DNA of 64,000 bases. It comes from Cocos nucifera (taxonomy: Eukaryota; Streptophyta; Magnoliopsida; Arecales; Arecaceae). Position 1 is the stretch's first letter. Every line of letters starts with the position of its first letter. Of the stretch, positions 25,451-37,659 are shown piece after piece. The stretch lies in NCBI GenBank assembly GCA_006176705.1, contig QRFJ01001903.1, positions 124,001-188,000 on the forward strand, read 5' to 3'. The position numbers and the translations under genes were made by a program. Under the pieces are notes generated by a model, which searched no databases, was not told the DNA's origin, and was given only the letters and a program-made list of their open reading frames with translations.

Positions 25451-27299
25451 GGGAGGATTCTCCCCCCCCTCACTAAAATGTCTCCCGGTCCACATAACGG
25501 CCATTGTTACTTCATAATTCCCGTTATATATTATGCATGTAAATGCATATATTACGGGTCCATTTTATTTCATTGATAACGTTTCTTTTTAAAAATATAT
25601 ATATATATATAACGTTTCTTTTTTTTAAAAAAAATGTGTATATAGGGATAAGAATTAATAACGTATCTTTACAGTTATATCAGCTATCTCAGTTCAAATC
25701 CTATCTCTATCATAATTTGGGAGATTACAACTATCTCATCTTTCAAGTATCTAGTTTTACTACATCATTTGATAGCAACACATTAATTATGTTCATATAA
25801 AATAAAAAAATATATTGACTATGATAATAATTAATTAATAATTCAAAATAAGTATGATAATTCATGAACCCATCCATCACTATTTGTTGGACTACATATA
25901 CACCTATTTAAAAATAAATAAAATAATAAAAAATAAAAATATTAAAAATATTATAATATATATGAATTGAGACCGCACCTTTCTATCAGCGATTTAGAGT
26001 TTTGGATTTAATTTTTTATGAATTATCCCTTTCACTGATCATGCATTCTACATGACCAATTTAGATTGGATATTATTTGGTCAATCATTGATTGCCACAT
26101 AAAACCAATAATATCTTGAATGGTGACCAAAATTCCTACTCTAATCACATATCCTGCATGACCAAGCTAGCTTAAAGTATTGTTTTGGGATAACCTTTAA
26201 TATTTCTCATAGATTAAACAATCAATTACCTCTCAATAATATGTTTAGAGATATTATATACATACATATATTTATGTATGTATGCATTTGGAATGATGGA
26301 TATGTATACTTACAACTTAAAAAATTATTGTGATGCTTTTTGTAGAAAGTTAATTACTGTGAAAATCAATTGTGGTTGCTCCAATATATATGACAACACA
26401 TGCCATCATTTTATTCACGACATCAATAGTAATTTTATTTTTTTATTCTAAATAAATAAAGAAGATAATAATTTATCTAAAATATGGAGCCATTTAATTG
26501 ATGACATGGTATAAATTGGTTACCTTAGATATGCACATCTTTCTTTTTAAAAAATCTATTTTCCTTTCTATCAAAAAAAACAAAACTCTCATGGTACTAA
26601 TTCTAAAATGATTGCTTCTAAAAAGAAAAAAGAAGAAAAAGAAGATGAATTTATGATATCAATAAAAAAAATACTTACTAAAATTATTAAATATATCTTA
26701 AATATATGAGAATGACTATTCAATATATACTTTTTTTTTCTTGAATAAATTAGTACATAGCAACTACAAAATAATAATTATATTATAATACAATAATTTA
26801 AATATCATGAGTGTTTTCATTTTTAATGATCTTTGTGATGGCTCTTTTTTTAGCAAATAAATCTCATAGAAATATTTACTAGACCAAATTATCAACTAAT
26901 ATTAAACTAATAAATTTTAATATTCTTTTATAAGAATTATGCAAGTGAATATAGATGGTAATTTATCCTATTTTATGGATCATTCGCTTCGATCCAACTC
27001 TCATGAAATTGATTTTATCCATTCCATATAAAATTTGTCACGAGATAAATAATGATTTATATGAAAAAAATAATTTTTATAATTTTATCCGTCTGTAACG
27101 ATCTATCCGATCCATCCACAGTTTATTGTCAGGAGAGGATACTTTCTCTCTCTCACGCCCATGGCGCCGATATTTCGAAAGGCACCAAAAATGCCCATGT
27201 AAAAAAAATGCCACTAGAGGTGATGAAAAATATTTTATCCAAATAACCAAGCCATGCTTTTAATTCTCATTTCCTCGCCAAAATACTTGTTTCGTGCCC
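25451..27299. other. AT-rich intergenic spacer
   Basis: Strongly AT-rich, with short TA microsatellites at about 25,600. No coding segment, splice pattern or element end was recognised. Confidence 0.6.
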
Positions 27300-27620
27300 C
27301 CAGGATTCGAGACTTTCGGCTGTACCAACCCGCATAAAGCGGATTGTTCGTTTTACGTGGCTCCGAAAAGCTCACGTAACCGAGAAAAAAGGGAGGGCAT
27401 TTTCGTCATATAAAGTCACCCAGATCCAGAATGCCGACACGCGTGCACGAAAAATTAGAGGATCCAAGCGGCCTATTAGGAGCTGACACGGTAACTCTAA
27501 CGGCAGCCTCGAGCAACGTACCGTCACTTGCACGAAGGGCCCTGATAAAATGACCTAAATACCCTTTTAGGTAGGTTTCACATGCCTCTTACGTGGACAT
27601 CTCCTGGTCACAAACGTCGC
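27300..27620. promoter_or_regulatory. GC-rich island with ACGT-core motifs
   Basis: An abrupt GC rise in AT-rich sequence. Motifs include TTACGTGGCT (27,354), CTCACGTAAC, ACACGCGTGCACG and TTACGTGG (27,590). ACGT-core boxes are binding sites for plant bZIP/bHLH factors (established). No gene starts within the following kilobases on either strand that I can identify, so a promoter role is only a suggestion. Confidence 0.3.
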
Positions 27621-28976
27621 GTATTGGCTACTGCCAAACTTTCATCATAAATTCGAATGGGAAACACCAAGTCCAAGTGGTATGGCCATAACCTACCTGC
27701 CATGTCGACTTGCTGAAGATGGGCACATATCATGTACCATGCAACATGACCTATTTTAATCACAAAAAGTTGCACCCTTTCGCAAGGAAACCCATTTGCA
27801 GGGCATCTGGACTCATGGGAGTCTATTAATGGCCATGGCCTTGACATGTTGATTGAGATCCTTCAACAACTGCATCATCATGGAGGGTACATGTGACATG
27901 TGAGGGACGTTGCAGAAAACATTTTGGTGTGTCATCCTCGTATGTGATTGGTTGCAAGCCATGATTGAGGTTCTTCTCGATGTAGAGGATGTCCTATATA
28001 GGTGATGGACTATTCCAAACTCTATGGATCATAGAGTTGGAAAAGAAGAGCTAGCCATCTGCATGGATCGTTGCATCATGAATTAATTTGATGGTTGTAA
28101 GCTTTATCTTTATTCAAAAAATGAGAGATGAATAGTTATTATCGTAGTACTGATAATTTAAAAGAATATATTTATTAGAGATGATTAAATTTACAATCAT
28201 AATTTCTTTTTTTGATGATAAGGCTTAACTCCTTCACCATACATGCTGGATATGGTATATTCTAGTATATGATAATAATATCCCTATTTAACTTATATAT
28301 TCTTTTTTTTAATGCAAAAACTTAAAAAAAAAAAAAAAAATCAAGTATAGAAATAACATAGCACTCAACGCCTCCTAGAAATGAAATGAAGGACAACGAT
28401 GACGTTTAAAGCGGGCCTTGTTTCTTTTTTTTATCTATTAATCAAGGACAATCATACTTGTACACCTTTGAACAAAACTAGATGGCGAGCAGGAAAAGTA
28501 AATAGTTTATCTTCTTACATGCGTGTACCTTATTTCCAAACACTTAACAGGACTTATTAGACTCACCAAATCTGACAAAAAGGCCAACAGAGAACATGAA
28601 ATGAAACGAAGAAGGTGAGGAGGACCTCAAGAAAGGGCACTTATTTCTCGTCTTTGAATCGATTGATAGAAAAATAAATAAATAAATAAATAAATATATA
28701 TATATATATAAAGGCCAAAGAACGTGGCCGGGAAGTTAAAAATTCGAACTAAGAGCCAAAAATGGAAGAGTGTAGTTTTTGTTACACCATTTCTCACAGA
28801 AGCTACTAACACTTACGTCTCAGCTAAATAATTATTAGACAGAATTCATGAGATATTAAAGTAAGTGATTTGGCGTTCTGGCTAGCCGGTTGTTATTGTC
28901 TTGAAGTATTACGTTGATGGTGCCAAGACCACTGTCCAAGTAAATAGCAATTAACCACCAAGAAAAAGCAGGTAAG
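27621..28976. other. Intergenic spacer
   Basis: No gene was recognised. Contains a poly-A run near 28,325 and a short TAAA/TA microsatellite at about 28,670-28,712. Confidence 0.5.
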
Positions 28977-29690
28977 CTCACCGCAGCTGTCCGGATCGCA
29001 ACTCCACGTCCGATAAGGTTCCACTATAGAAAAGAGATACAGAAGAATATTCCGGCCGTCGTGGGAGGAAAGCCGGACGGCCCGTCTTATCCCCGGAATC
29101 CTCGGTAGCCCAAACCGAGAACCCGACCGACACGTGGCTGTCCCCCACTAGTCGCCGTCCGTCCGGTTCTATCAATAGATCCAGGCACGACAGTTGTTAT
29201 TTATTAAGGAAAAAAAAGTAAATTAATAACTGAAAAGGTGGAGATTTTTATTTAACGGTTCCCGAGGGCGGAGTCTCTATCAACTCACCGGGCCGTACGG
29301 AGTGCCGCGTTTACCGAGATCGCGGCCGTCCATCTCCGACCGTACGGTGCCGTCATCGCTGCGCTGGTCCTGGGCCCCACCATCCCAACCAGGCAACAAC
29401 CCCCGAGAACCCGGTCCTTTGTAACCCGCGGGCGCGTCGAGGACCTATTGCTCCGGTGCGCGACACGTGACCCGCCGCCGACTGTCCATCCGACCCTTAC
29501 GTGGCGAAACGTCGACCACACGATAGGACTTCCCGACACCTGGTGCGCACCCACGCCTTTTTTTTCATCCTACCGCCCCACGTATTCCGGTTGGACCCAA
29601 ATGACATAAATACCCCTAATATGAAGTGGAATTTACGGTAGTACGATTAGAAGGGTATCGGGAACGACTCACGTGGCCCTGCGGCCGTCG
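28977..29690. promoter_or_regulatory. GC-rich island with several G-boxes
   Basis: Sharply bounded GC-rich block. ACGT-core motifs include GACACGTGGC (about 29,129), CGACACGTGACC (29,461), TTACGTGGC (29,498) and CTCACGTGGCC (29,668), plus many CG dinucleotides. Open frames on both strands lack family motifs. It could be an orphan promoter, an unannotated first exon region, or a relic of a lost gene. Confidence 0.35.
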
Positions 29691-31968
29691 ATTCGGTGTT
29701 TCAGATCACGAGACCTTCGGTTCCCCCTCCCCGTTGCCAGTACCGCATGCCGGTGGACCTAAAGATAACGGAACTGCTATTGAGGAGGTGCCTTGGGTGG
29801 AACGCTGGAACGGGAATTAGGTACCTGTTTGAGCCTCTTGATTTTTTTTTTTTTTTTCCTTCTTTTTTTGGCGTAAAATCTTGATTTGAAGTATGATAGG
29901 GAGCAAAAGATTGGGTGGTTCGTGGCTTCATGCAAAATTTAGTGAACAAAAGATTCATTAATTTATTTAAATATGAATGCAAAAATTATGATTAGCTGGA
30001 AGACTTGTTGGATATTTTCATTATAGCTGTCTAACTCTTGATTGAGACAATACGATGGTTGCCATTCGTTTTTATCGCTAGAGATTTTGATAATGTTTAT
30101 ATAATTTAAATTTATCTTATCTATATTTGAAAATTAAGATGCCGAACGGGCAACTAATTTGAAGGACGATAATGCAATTTTGAGATAAACATTGAAGCTA
30201 TTTTAATTTTATTTTAATAAAATGAAAGGCAATTTTTTTTATATTTTGGTAAAAATAAAGATAGTTATCGATAAAAAATTTAATAATTATTTTTGTTCAT
30301 TGCTTAATGATTCCTATCAAATATATTGTATTTGATCAAAATTATTTTTTATCAAGTAATGGTATCAATAATAAAAAACATAATAGAATATTTCTTTCTT
30401 TACTGAGAAAATAATATGATATTTTTTCAAAAACAAAAATAACATGACATCAAGGAACATAATGCAAGTGATCAATTTTATGAATAAAAGATTTGTTGAA
30501 GAGTCATCCATGATGACATTTATTTCATGATGTCATTGGAATTTCATGAAATATTTGATGATTTTAATTTTTCTGTTAATTCATGACATCTCAAGACTTA
30601 ACATTTCATGGAATGAAGGCATAATTTATAATTTGCTTGTGACCTGCAGCTAAACTGCATGGTAGGACATTCAAATAGATGGTTACACTTTTAATCATGA
30701 TTTGTAATATCAAATATATTTCAGACAAAAAAAAAAAAATGATGATATGTTTTCTTGGATACATCCATAATGATATATGTTTATTATGTATCATTTAATT
30801 ACTTAAATAATAAATTTTTTAAAAAATATATAAATAAAATAAAAAGAACAATAAAATTCCTTTTGCCATGCGACTTTGCATTATTAAAACTACTTAAAAT
30901 GATCATCATGTGATTACAAAAGAGAAAGGCAAAATTAAATTCCATTGTACTGTAACAATGAACCTTTGTAACTTGGCTCATAAAATTCGAACAATAACTC
31001 TTTAGATTATGCTACCTGTGTGCCTGCGTCCGGCACTAGGCTCTCACTTCACCCAAAAAGGGACAATACTGCTAGATTTCCACGTGCTTGCACGTGGGAA
31101 GTACCATAGAACACCACTGGCTCATTTAACCCCTTGATATTTGCGTGGGCCCTACTACATTAGGAATTAGGTTGGGGCTTGTACAAAAAGGCTTAGCATG
31201 TCATATATAATATGTATGATCTTTTTCATCAAATAAGCAAGAAATATACATTTAGGTCCAGTACTACTGATAAGAACTTAAGAAGTATATAATGGTCTCA
31301 ACCACCTTAGTACTGCTGCATGATTACAATTATTATTATTATTATTTTTAAAAAAAATTAGGCTAACCTGTCACCTTTTTTATTTATTAAATTTAAAAGA
31401 TGATATCATCAATTTACAAGGGGAAGAAGTCAAGAGCATGGAACAGTAGACTTCTGCTGCACTTGGAGGGAATAACAGATAATAAAAATTGGAAAGAAAA
31501 AGAGGATGTGCGTGATAATCGAAAGCTGTTATGGGAATAGAAGCATCCTACTGTTAGGCTAAAAATAATTTTGGATAGGCTCATCTTGACTAACCCAGAT
31601 GATTCATGGTCGATCTTAATCAACATAATAGACAAGTTTGATCTTCGATCCTTGCATATTTCCAAATCTCATGATCATCAAAAATAACTAATGTTGTAGT
31701 AGTCTGCCATCCGAATCCTACCAAATCAGATGGATGATATTGGATATATCATGCCACTAAAATAGAAATAGCATCTTAGTCACCCCGGCCTTTCCGCAAC
31801 GTCTTACATCTTCATTTATGAATGGAGGCCCAAAAACAACGATGCAATCTCTCTCAAGTTTTTTTTTTCTATTTATTTAAAATTTTTGACTTAAACATCG
31901 AAAAATTTTCGTCAGAATTAAGCAACTTATTTTGTAGATGCAATAATTACAGTTTTATAGTTGCTGTC
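29691..31968. other. AT-rich intergenic spacer
   Basis: No coding exon, element end or structured repeat was recognised. A 16-base T run near 29,842 follows the GC-rich island. A further CACGTG pair occurs at about 31,081-31,097. Confidence 0.55.
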
Positions 31969-33182
31969 TGTTGGGAATAAATTTTACTTCCATCGAAGTA
32001 CAGTTCGATGCTCAGCCTAACGCAATCGATAGCCACGAAAGAGCCTCAGTAAATGGATCTTGACCAAACTCCTACAGCCGATCGAACTGCTCAGCGGTCG
32101 AGCTTTTTCGGACTTTCAGCGGCCGAGTCTTGGCCAAACTCTTACAACCGACCGAACTGCTCAGCGGTCGAGCTCTTTCGAACTTCCAACGGTCGAATCT
32201 TGGCCGAACTCCTACAGCTGGTCGAACTGCACAGCGGCCGAGCTCCTTCGAACTTCCAGCGATCGGATCTTAGCCGAACTCCTACAGCTGGCCGAATTGC
32301 TCAGCGGCCGAGCTCCTTCGGACTCACAGCGGCCGGGCTTTAGCCGAACTTCCTCCAAGCTTCTCCTGCGACCGAACTTCTTCAGAAGCCGGACTCCTCC
32401 CAGACATCTCCTTCAGTCGGTCGAGCTCCTTCGGGCTCCCAACGCTCGGACCTTAGCCGAACTCCTTCAGCCGGCCGAACGCCCCAGCAGTCGAGCTCCT
32501 TCCGAACTTTCCAGCGATCGAGCCTTAGCCGCACTCCTACAGGCAGACACCTGTGAAAGCCGAACTCCCTCCGCACGCCTCCGACCGAACTCCTTCCGAG
32601 CTTTTTCTTGGCCGAACTCCTCTAGAAATCTAAACTCCTCTGGAATTGATACGTACCGAAGTCCACTGATCAATGCTTTCTCAGAGCCACGGCTATTAAA
32701 TCTAGACGAACGGTCACCATCGGTCTGCCACAGGCGATGCTATAAGTGCACTCCTCCGTGACTGACTTCGCCAGACCTCGAGCAGCCCACCACTATCGGA
32801 TGGTGTGGCTATCACTATCGGTCCGACAATACCATCCCCTCCACACCAAATCCTATGCAGCCTCGAGTGGTCCACCATCAGACGGTATGGTCATCACCAT
32901 CAATCAAGCTCCACCTATAAAAAGGATCCTCAAGATATGCTAACTCTAATCTCTGATCTCTAAGCTCTAAGCTCTAAGCTCTTCTCTCCTTCTCTAAGCT
33001 CTGCAGAACTCATTTTCGAGCACTCCATTCCTATTGGCCAGAGCTGACTTGATCGTCGGAGGGTCCTACCGGAGCCACCCCCCACCGACTCCGGACGGGA
33101 CTTTATTTTGCAGATCTCCGACGGCAACCTCATCCACCTTCGCTCCAGCTGATTTTGACGACGACCAAATTCTGCATCAACA
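31969..33182 (+). repeat. Left LTR, 1,214 bp
   Basis: Carries four 70-bp units between about 32,061 and 32,341, built around CGAACTCCTACAGC and CAGCGGTCGAGCTC. A TATA box (CTATAAAAAGG, 32,915-32,925) is followed by TCTAAGCTC repeats, the probable start of R. The open frames at 32,053-32,761 reflect repeat periodicity, not a gene. Confidence 0.9.
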
Positions 33183-33604
33183 GATTGGCGCTAGAAGGAG
33201 GGCTCAAACCTCCAAGGTTTCCTTGTTCTTAAAGGAGTGCTCGACGATGGTTTCTCTCTTTCCTCTCCGGAGATCTCTCTTCTTCCTCTCTAGAGTTCTT
33301 TTCCAAAGAGAAAATGCCTCTCAAGAGAGCTTCGACTCGATGATCGATGGCCTCCACACTAAGTCCATCAGCTCCCATTTTAGCCCCGGCAGCCTAGGTC
33401 CACCCAAAGACATCACAGATGTGGAGCAGTTCAACTTGCTAGTTGGGTTCGTGGCCCCACTGAGATGATGCAAGCCGTGCGACAACCTCCGATGGAGACT
33501 TTGCCAGCAAATCCGCCATGAGGATGCGAGGAACCGACCTTAAGGAAGAGCATTTGGGCATACCAATCGCCCTTAGGAAGGAGAAATGGAGAGCAAAAAT
33601 TCTT

Positions 33605-34560
33605 CCGTAGAAGGTTTCACAAGAAGGGCGGAATAAAGTTCGACCGCGTTTGTGATCTTTCCGACGCAAGCAAGGCTGAACTCTCCCTCGAGCTCACCAT
33701 CGAGGAAGCCCCGCAGAAGATCTCATAAGGAGGCGGAATAAAGTTCGGCCACATTCACGACCTCCCAGTGCAAGCGAGGCCGAACTCTCCCTCGGGCCCG
33801 CTATCAAGGAAGCCCCATAGAAGGTCTCACAAGGAGGCGGAATAAAGTTTGGCCGCATTCACGACCTCTCAGCACAAGCGAGGCCAAACTCTCTCCCTCG
33901 AGCCCACTATCAAGGAAGCCCCACAGAAGGTCTCACAAAGAGGCGGAATGAAGTTTGGCCACGTTCACAACCTCCCAACGCAAGCGAGGCCGAACTCTCC
34001 CTCGAGCCTGCCATCGAGGAAGCTCCGACGAAGGTTTCACAAGAGGACAGAATGAAGTTCGGCGTGAGCGAGGCCGCCGAACTCCCCCTCGAGCTCGCCA
34101 CCAAGGAAGCCCCGACAAAGAGGCATGAAGTTCTCCCGCAGAAGGTTTCACTGGAGGGTAGAATAAAGTTCGACCGCACTCACGACCTCCCCAGTGCAAG
34201 CAAAGCCGAACTTCCTCTCGAGCTCGCCGTCAAGGAAGCTCCGACAAAGGGGCATGAAGTTCTTTCGATGAAAGCTTCACAGGAGGGCGGAGTGAAGTTC
34301 GGCACAAGCGAGGCCAAACTTTTCCTCGAGTATGTCATCAAGGAAACCTCCTACAAAGACTTCACAGGAGGTAGAATGAAGTTCAGCCGCGCTCACGACC
34401 ACCTCAGCGTAAGCAAGGCCGAACTCCTCCTCGAGTATGTCTTTAAGGAAGCCCCTACAAAGAATTCACAGAAGGTGGAATGAAGTTCGAACAAGCAAGG
34501 CCGAGCTCCCCCTCAAGCTCGTCGTCAAGGAAGCTCCGATAGAAGGGCGCAAAGAAATCC
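33605..34560 (+). repeat. About 104-bp tandem array inside the LARD-like element
   Basis: The landmark GCGGAATAAAGTTCG or variants recurs at about 33,628, 33,731, 33,835, 33,939, 34,046, 34,158, 34,274, 34,372 and 34,475, roughly nine units. Each also has CGAACTCTCCCTCGAGC and AAGGAAGCCCC-type words. Spacing is near 104 bp at first and less regular later. The translations look like amplified gag-linker sequence but are broken by stops. Confidence 0.88.
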
Positions 34561-34693
34561 TCCTCCCGAAAGGTTCCACGACTACGTCCTCCTCAACGCT
34601 CCTCGAACTCAAATTTTCATGAAAGTTAAGAACCACTTGCCAAGATCAGAAGGATTACGGCCTCTCCCAAACATGCACGATTAAAGCAAGTAA

Positions 34694-34795
34694 TACTCCT
34701 ACCATCGCGACCACGGCCACGACATTGAGGAATACATTCAGCTCCGAGACGAAATTGAGGAGCTCGTCAGAAAGGGGCGGTGGATAAATTCCTCC
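34694..34795 (+). pseudogene. Gag C-terminal remnant in the LARD-like element
   Basis: Reads YSYHRDHGHDIEEYIQLRDE then IEELVRKGRW in one frame. This matches the HRDHGHDTEECxQLRDxIEELIRxG signature near the end of gag in Tat-type plant gypsy elements. It is the only protein-domain trace in the interior and ties the element to that lineage. Upstream capsid and downstream pol are absent. Confidence 0.8.
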
Positions 34796-35214
34796 AACGC
34801 CAGTCTGAAGCATGAGAAGATCGGCCAAGGGCGCTGCCATAGCTAGAAACGATAAGGAGGTCGGCCGCCTCACGACGTCATCAACGTTACCCCTGGGAGG
34901 AGCTTGGTACATCGATAATTCATTGTCTCCCAGCGACAAAGCCAAGAGAAACTTGCTCCAAATTGAGAAGGCCAGTATGAGATAGAGAAGGTCGTCCGGC
35001 CCGGGCCTTGCTGCCCAAGGAAACCCAGAGAAACAACACCCCTACGATCCTGAAACGGGGATGTGCTGCCAGTAACTTTCCCTCGATAAAATTCTTTTCA
35101 TTCAATAATATTATTTCTGGGTACAAAAACTATGTGATGACAGGGAAAAAGCAGCCAATAGTTGCCATGTTAGGAATAGGAGGCGAACCTCATCCTAGCA
35201 CGAGCAGATCAAAG

Positions 35215-35462
35215 ACCTTCAACCTTGGCCGCAGGAGATAAGATCTCCTCCGAAGCAACATCGACCGTGGGAGATAAGATCTTCCCTGAGGGTCCGGGCC
35301 AACTTCGGCTGCTAGAGATAAGATCTCTTTTGAGCGACCGAGCCAACCTCGGCTAGAGATAAGATCTCTTCCGAGCGATAACCTCGGTCAGAGATAAGTT
35401 CTCTCCCAAGCGACAACCTCGGAGCCAACTTCGATCGGAGATAAGAAATCTCTCGAGCTTCG
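35215..35462 (+). repeat. GATAAGATCTC-type short repeat block, first copy
   Basis: Irregular 40-60 bp units of AGATAAGATCTCTTCCGAGC followed by CAACCTCGGC-type words. The same vocabulary recurs at 36,915-37,560, on the other side of the 114-bp array, so the array appears to have grown inside this block. Confidence 0.75.
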
Positions 35463-36905
35463 AAGAACCTCGCCCATAGTCCGTTAGGAACAGGAGGAGA
35501 ACCTCGTTCTAACGTGAGCAAAGTCGAAGGCCTCGTCACCTTAGACGAGATGGAGGGAGAAGCACGGACGACGGTCCGAAAATGTGCCCCCATAGTCCGT
35601 TAGGAATAGGAGAAGAACCTCATCCTAACGCGAGCAAAGTCGAAGGCCTCGTTCACCTTAGACGAGATGGGAGGAGAAGCACAGACGACGGTCTGAATGT
35701 GCCCCACAGTCCATTAGGAATAGGAGGAGAACTTCGTCCTAACGCGAGCAAAGTTCAAGGCCTTATTCACCTTAGACGAGATGGGGGGAGAAGTATGGAC
35801 GACGGTCCAAATATGCCTCCACAGCTCATTAGGAACAACAGGAGAACCTCGTCCTAATGCGAGCAAAGTCGAAGGCCTCGTTCACCTTAGACGAGACGGA
35901 GGGAGACGAACGATGGTCCGAATGTGCCCCCACAGTCCGTTAGAAATAGAAGAAGAATCTCATCCTAACGCGAGCAAAGTCGAAGGCCTCGTTCACCTTA
36001 GACGAGATGAGAGGAGAAGCACGGACGACGGTCTGAAAAAGTGCCCCCACAGCCCGTTAGAAACAGGAGGAGAACCTCATCCTAACGCGAGCAAAATCGA
36101 AGGCCTCGTTCATCTTAGATGAGATGGGGGGAGAGCACGGATGACGGTCCGAATGTGCCCCAACAGTCCATTAGGAACAGGAGGAGAACCTCGTCCTAAC
36201 GTGAGCAAAGTCGAAGGCTTCGTTCACCTTAGACGAGACGGGGCAAGACGGACGACGGTCCGAATGTGCCCCCATAGTCCGTTAGGAATAGGAGGAGAAC
36301 CTCGTCCTAACGCAAGCAAAGTCGAAGGCCTCGTTTACCTTAGACGAGACGGGAGGAGAAGCACGGACAACGATACGAAAATGTGCCCCCACAGTCTGCT
36401 AGAAATAGGAGGAGAACCTCATCCTAATCCGAGCAAAGTTGAAGGCCTCATTCACCTTAGACGAGATGAGGAAAGAAGCACGGACGACGGTCCGAATGTG
36501 CCCCCACAGCTCGTTAAAAATAGGAGGAGAATCTCGTCCTAATGCAAGCAAAGTCGAAGGCCTCGTTCACCTTAAACGAGATGGAGGAAGATGGACGATG
36601 GTCCGAATGTGCCCTCACAGCCCGTTAGGAATAGGAGAAGAACCTCGTCCTAATGCGAGCAAAGTCGAAGGCCTCGTTCACCTTAGACGAGATGAAGGGA
36701 GAAGCATGGACAACGGTCCGAATGTGCCCCCACAGTCCATTAGGAACAGGAGGAGAACCTCGTCCTAATGCGAGCAAAGTCGAAGGCCTCGTTCACCCTA
36801 GACGAGACAGGAGAAGAGGCACGGACGACGGTCCAAATATGCCCCCATAGCTCGTTAGGAACAAGAGGAGAACCTTGTTCTAACGTGAGCAAAGTTCAAG
36901 TCCGA
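35463..36905 (+). repeat. About 114-bp tandem array, 12 to 13 units
   Basis: Unit landmarks: CAGTCCGTTAGGAATAGGAG, then CGAGCAAAGTCGAAGGCCTC, GTTCACCTTAGACGAGATGG and GACGGTCCGAATGTGCCCC. The CACCTTAGACGAG block recurs near 35,543, 35,653, 35,766, 35,882, 35,995, 36,113, 36,226, 36,335, 36,452, 36,567, 36,678 and 36,791, at spacings of 109-118 bp. The ORFs printed through it (for example the series at 35,582-36,965) share one repeated peptide and are repeat artefacts. Confidence 0.93.
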
Positions 36906-36914
36906 GCTCTAAAG

Positions 36915-37560
36915 TCTGTAGGAGATAAGATCTCTCTCAAGCGATCGAGCCAACCTCAGCCGTAGGAGACAAAATCTTCTCCAAGCGCCTGCATCAACCT
37001 CGACTACAGGAGATGAGATCTTCCCCAAGCGCTCAGGTCAACCTCGGCCAAAGATAAGATCTCTCCCGAGCGACGGCAACAACCTCAGCCAGAGATAAGA
37101 TAAGAGACGACCTCGGCCAGAGCATCAGAGGCAACCTCGATCAGAGATAAGATCTCTCCCAAGCGATCGAGTCAACCTCGGCCAGAGATAAAATCAAGAG
37201 ACCATCTCGGTCAGGACACCCGAGACAACCTTGGCCAAAGCGTCCGAGACAACCTTGGTCAGAGATAAGATCTCTTCCGAGCGACCGCGTCAACCCCAGC
37301 TGCAGATCAGATCTCTCCCGAGCATCCGTATTAACCTCAGTCATAGAAAATAAGAGCTCCCCCGAGTCGACCTCGGCTGCAGGAGAGGAGATCCCCTCGA
37401 GTCAGCCTCAGCCGCTAGTGACAATATCACTTCCGAGGAGCTTAACCTCCGACCTCGATCGTAGAAGACGAGATCTACTTCAACCTCGACTGGAGATGAG
37501 ATCTCTCCCGGGCTTTAACTTCAGCATCAACTTTGGCTGGAGATGAGACCTCCTCTGAGC
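36915..37560 (+). repeat. GATAAGATCTC-type short repeat block, second copy
   Basis: Irregular repetition of AGATAAGATCTCTCCCGAGC with CAACCTCGGCCAGAG, partly degenerate. It precedes the polypurine tract by about 80 bp. The position next to the 3' LTR recalls the 3' untranslated tandem repeats reported for Tat-lineage elements (family knowledge). Confidence 0.75.
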
Positions 37561-37659
37561 TTCGACCTGAACCAGCATGGAGCCCAGAAGAGGACTTCGG
37601 CAGTCATCTTTTCTGCACTTTCTTCCTTCGAGTTTCAAACTCGAGAGTGGGGGGACTAT

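Noticed and set aside
24100..25504. GC-rich frames overlapping SPL exon 1 and its upstream region
   Set aside because: The SPL exon explains the composition. The other frames lack family motifs and lie in the untranslated region.
35463..36905. Possible CRISPR-like array
   Set aside because: The repeats are contiguous and diverged, without unique spacers, and lie inside a plant LTR element.
35582..36965. Series of overlapping plus-strand frames with a repeated CPHSPLGIGGEP-type peptide
   Set aside because: They are produced by the 114-bp tandem array. They switch frame from unit to unit because the unit lengths vary.
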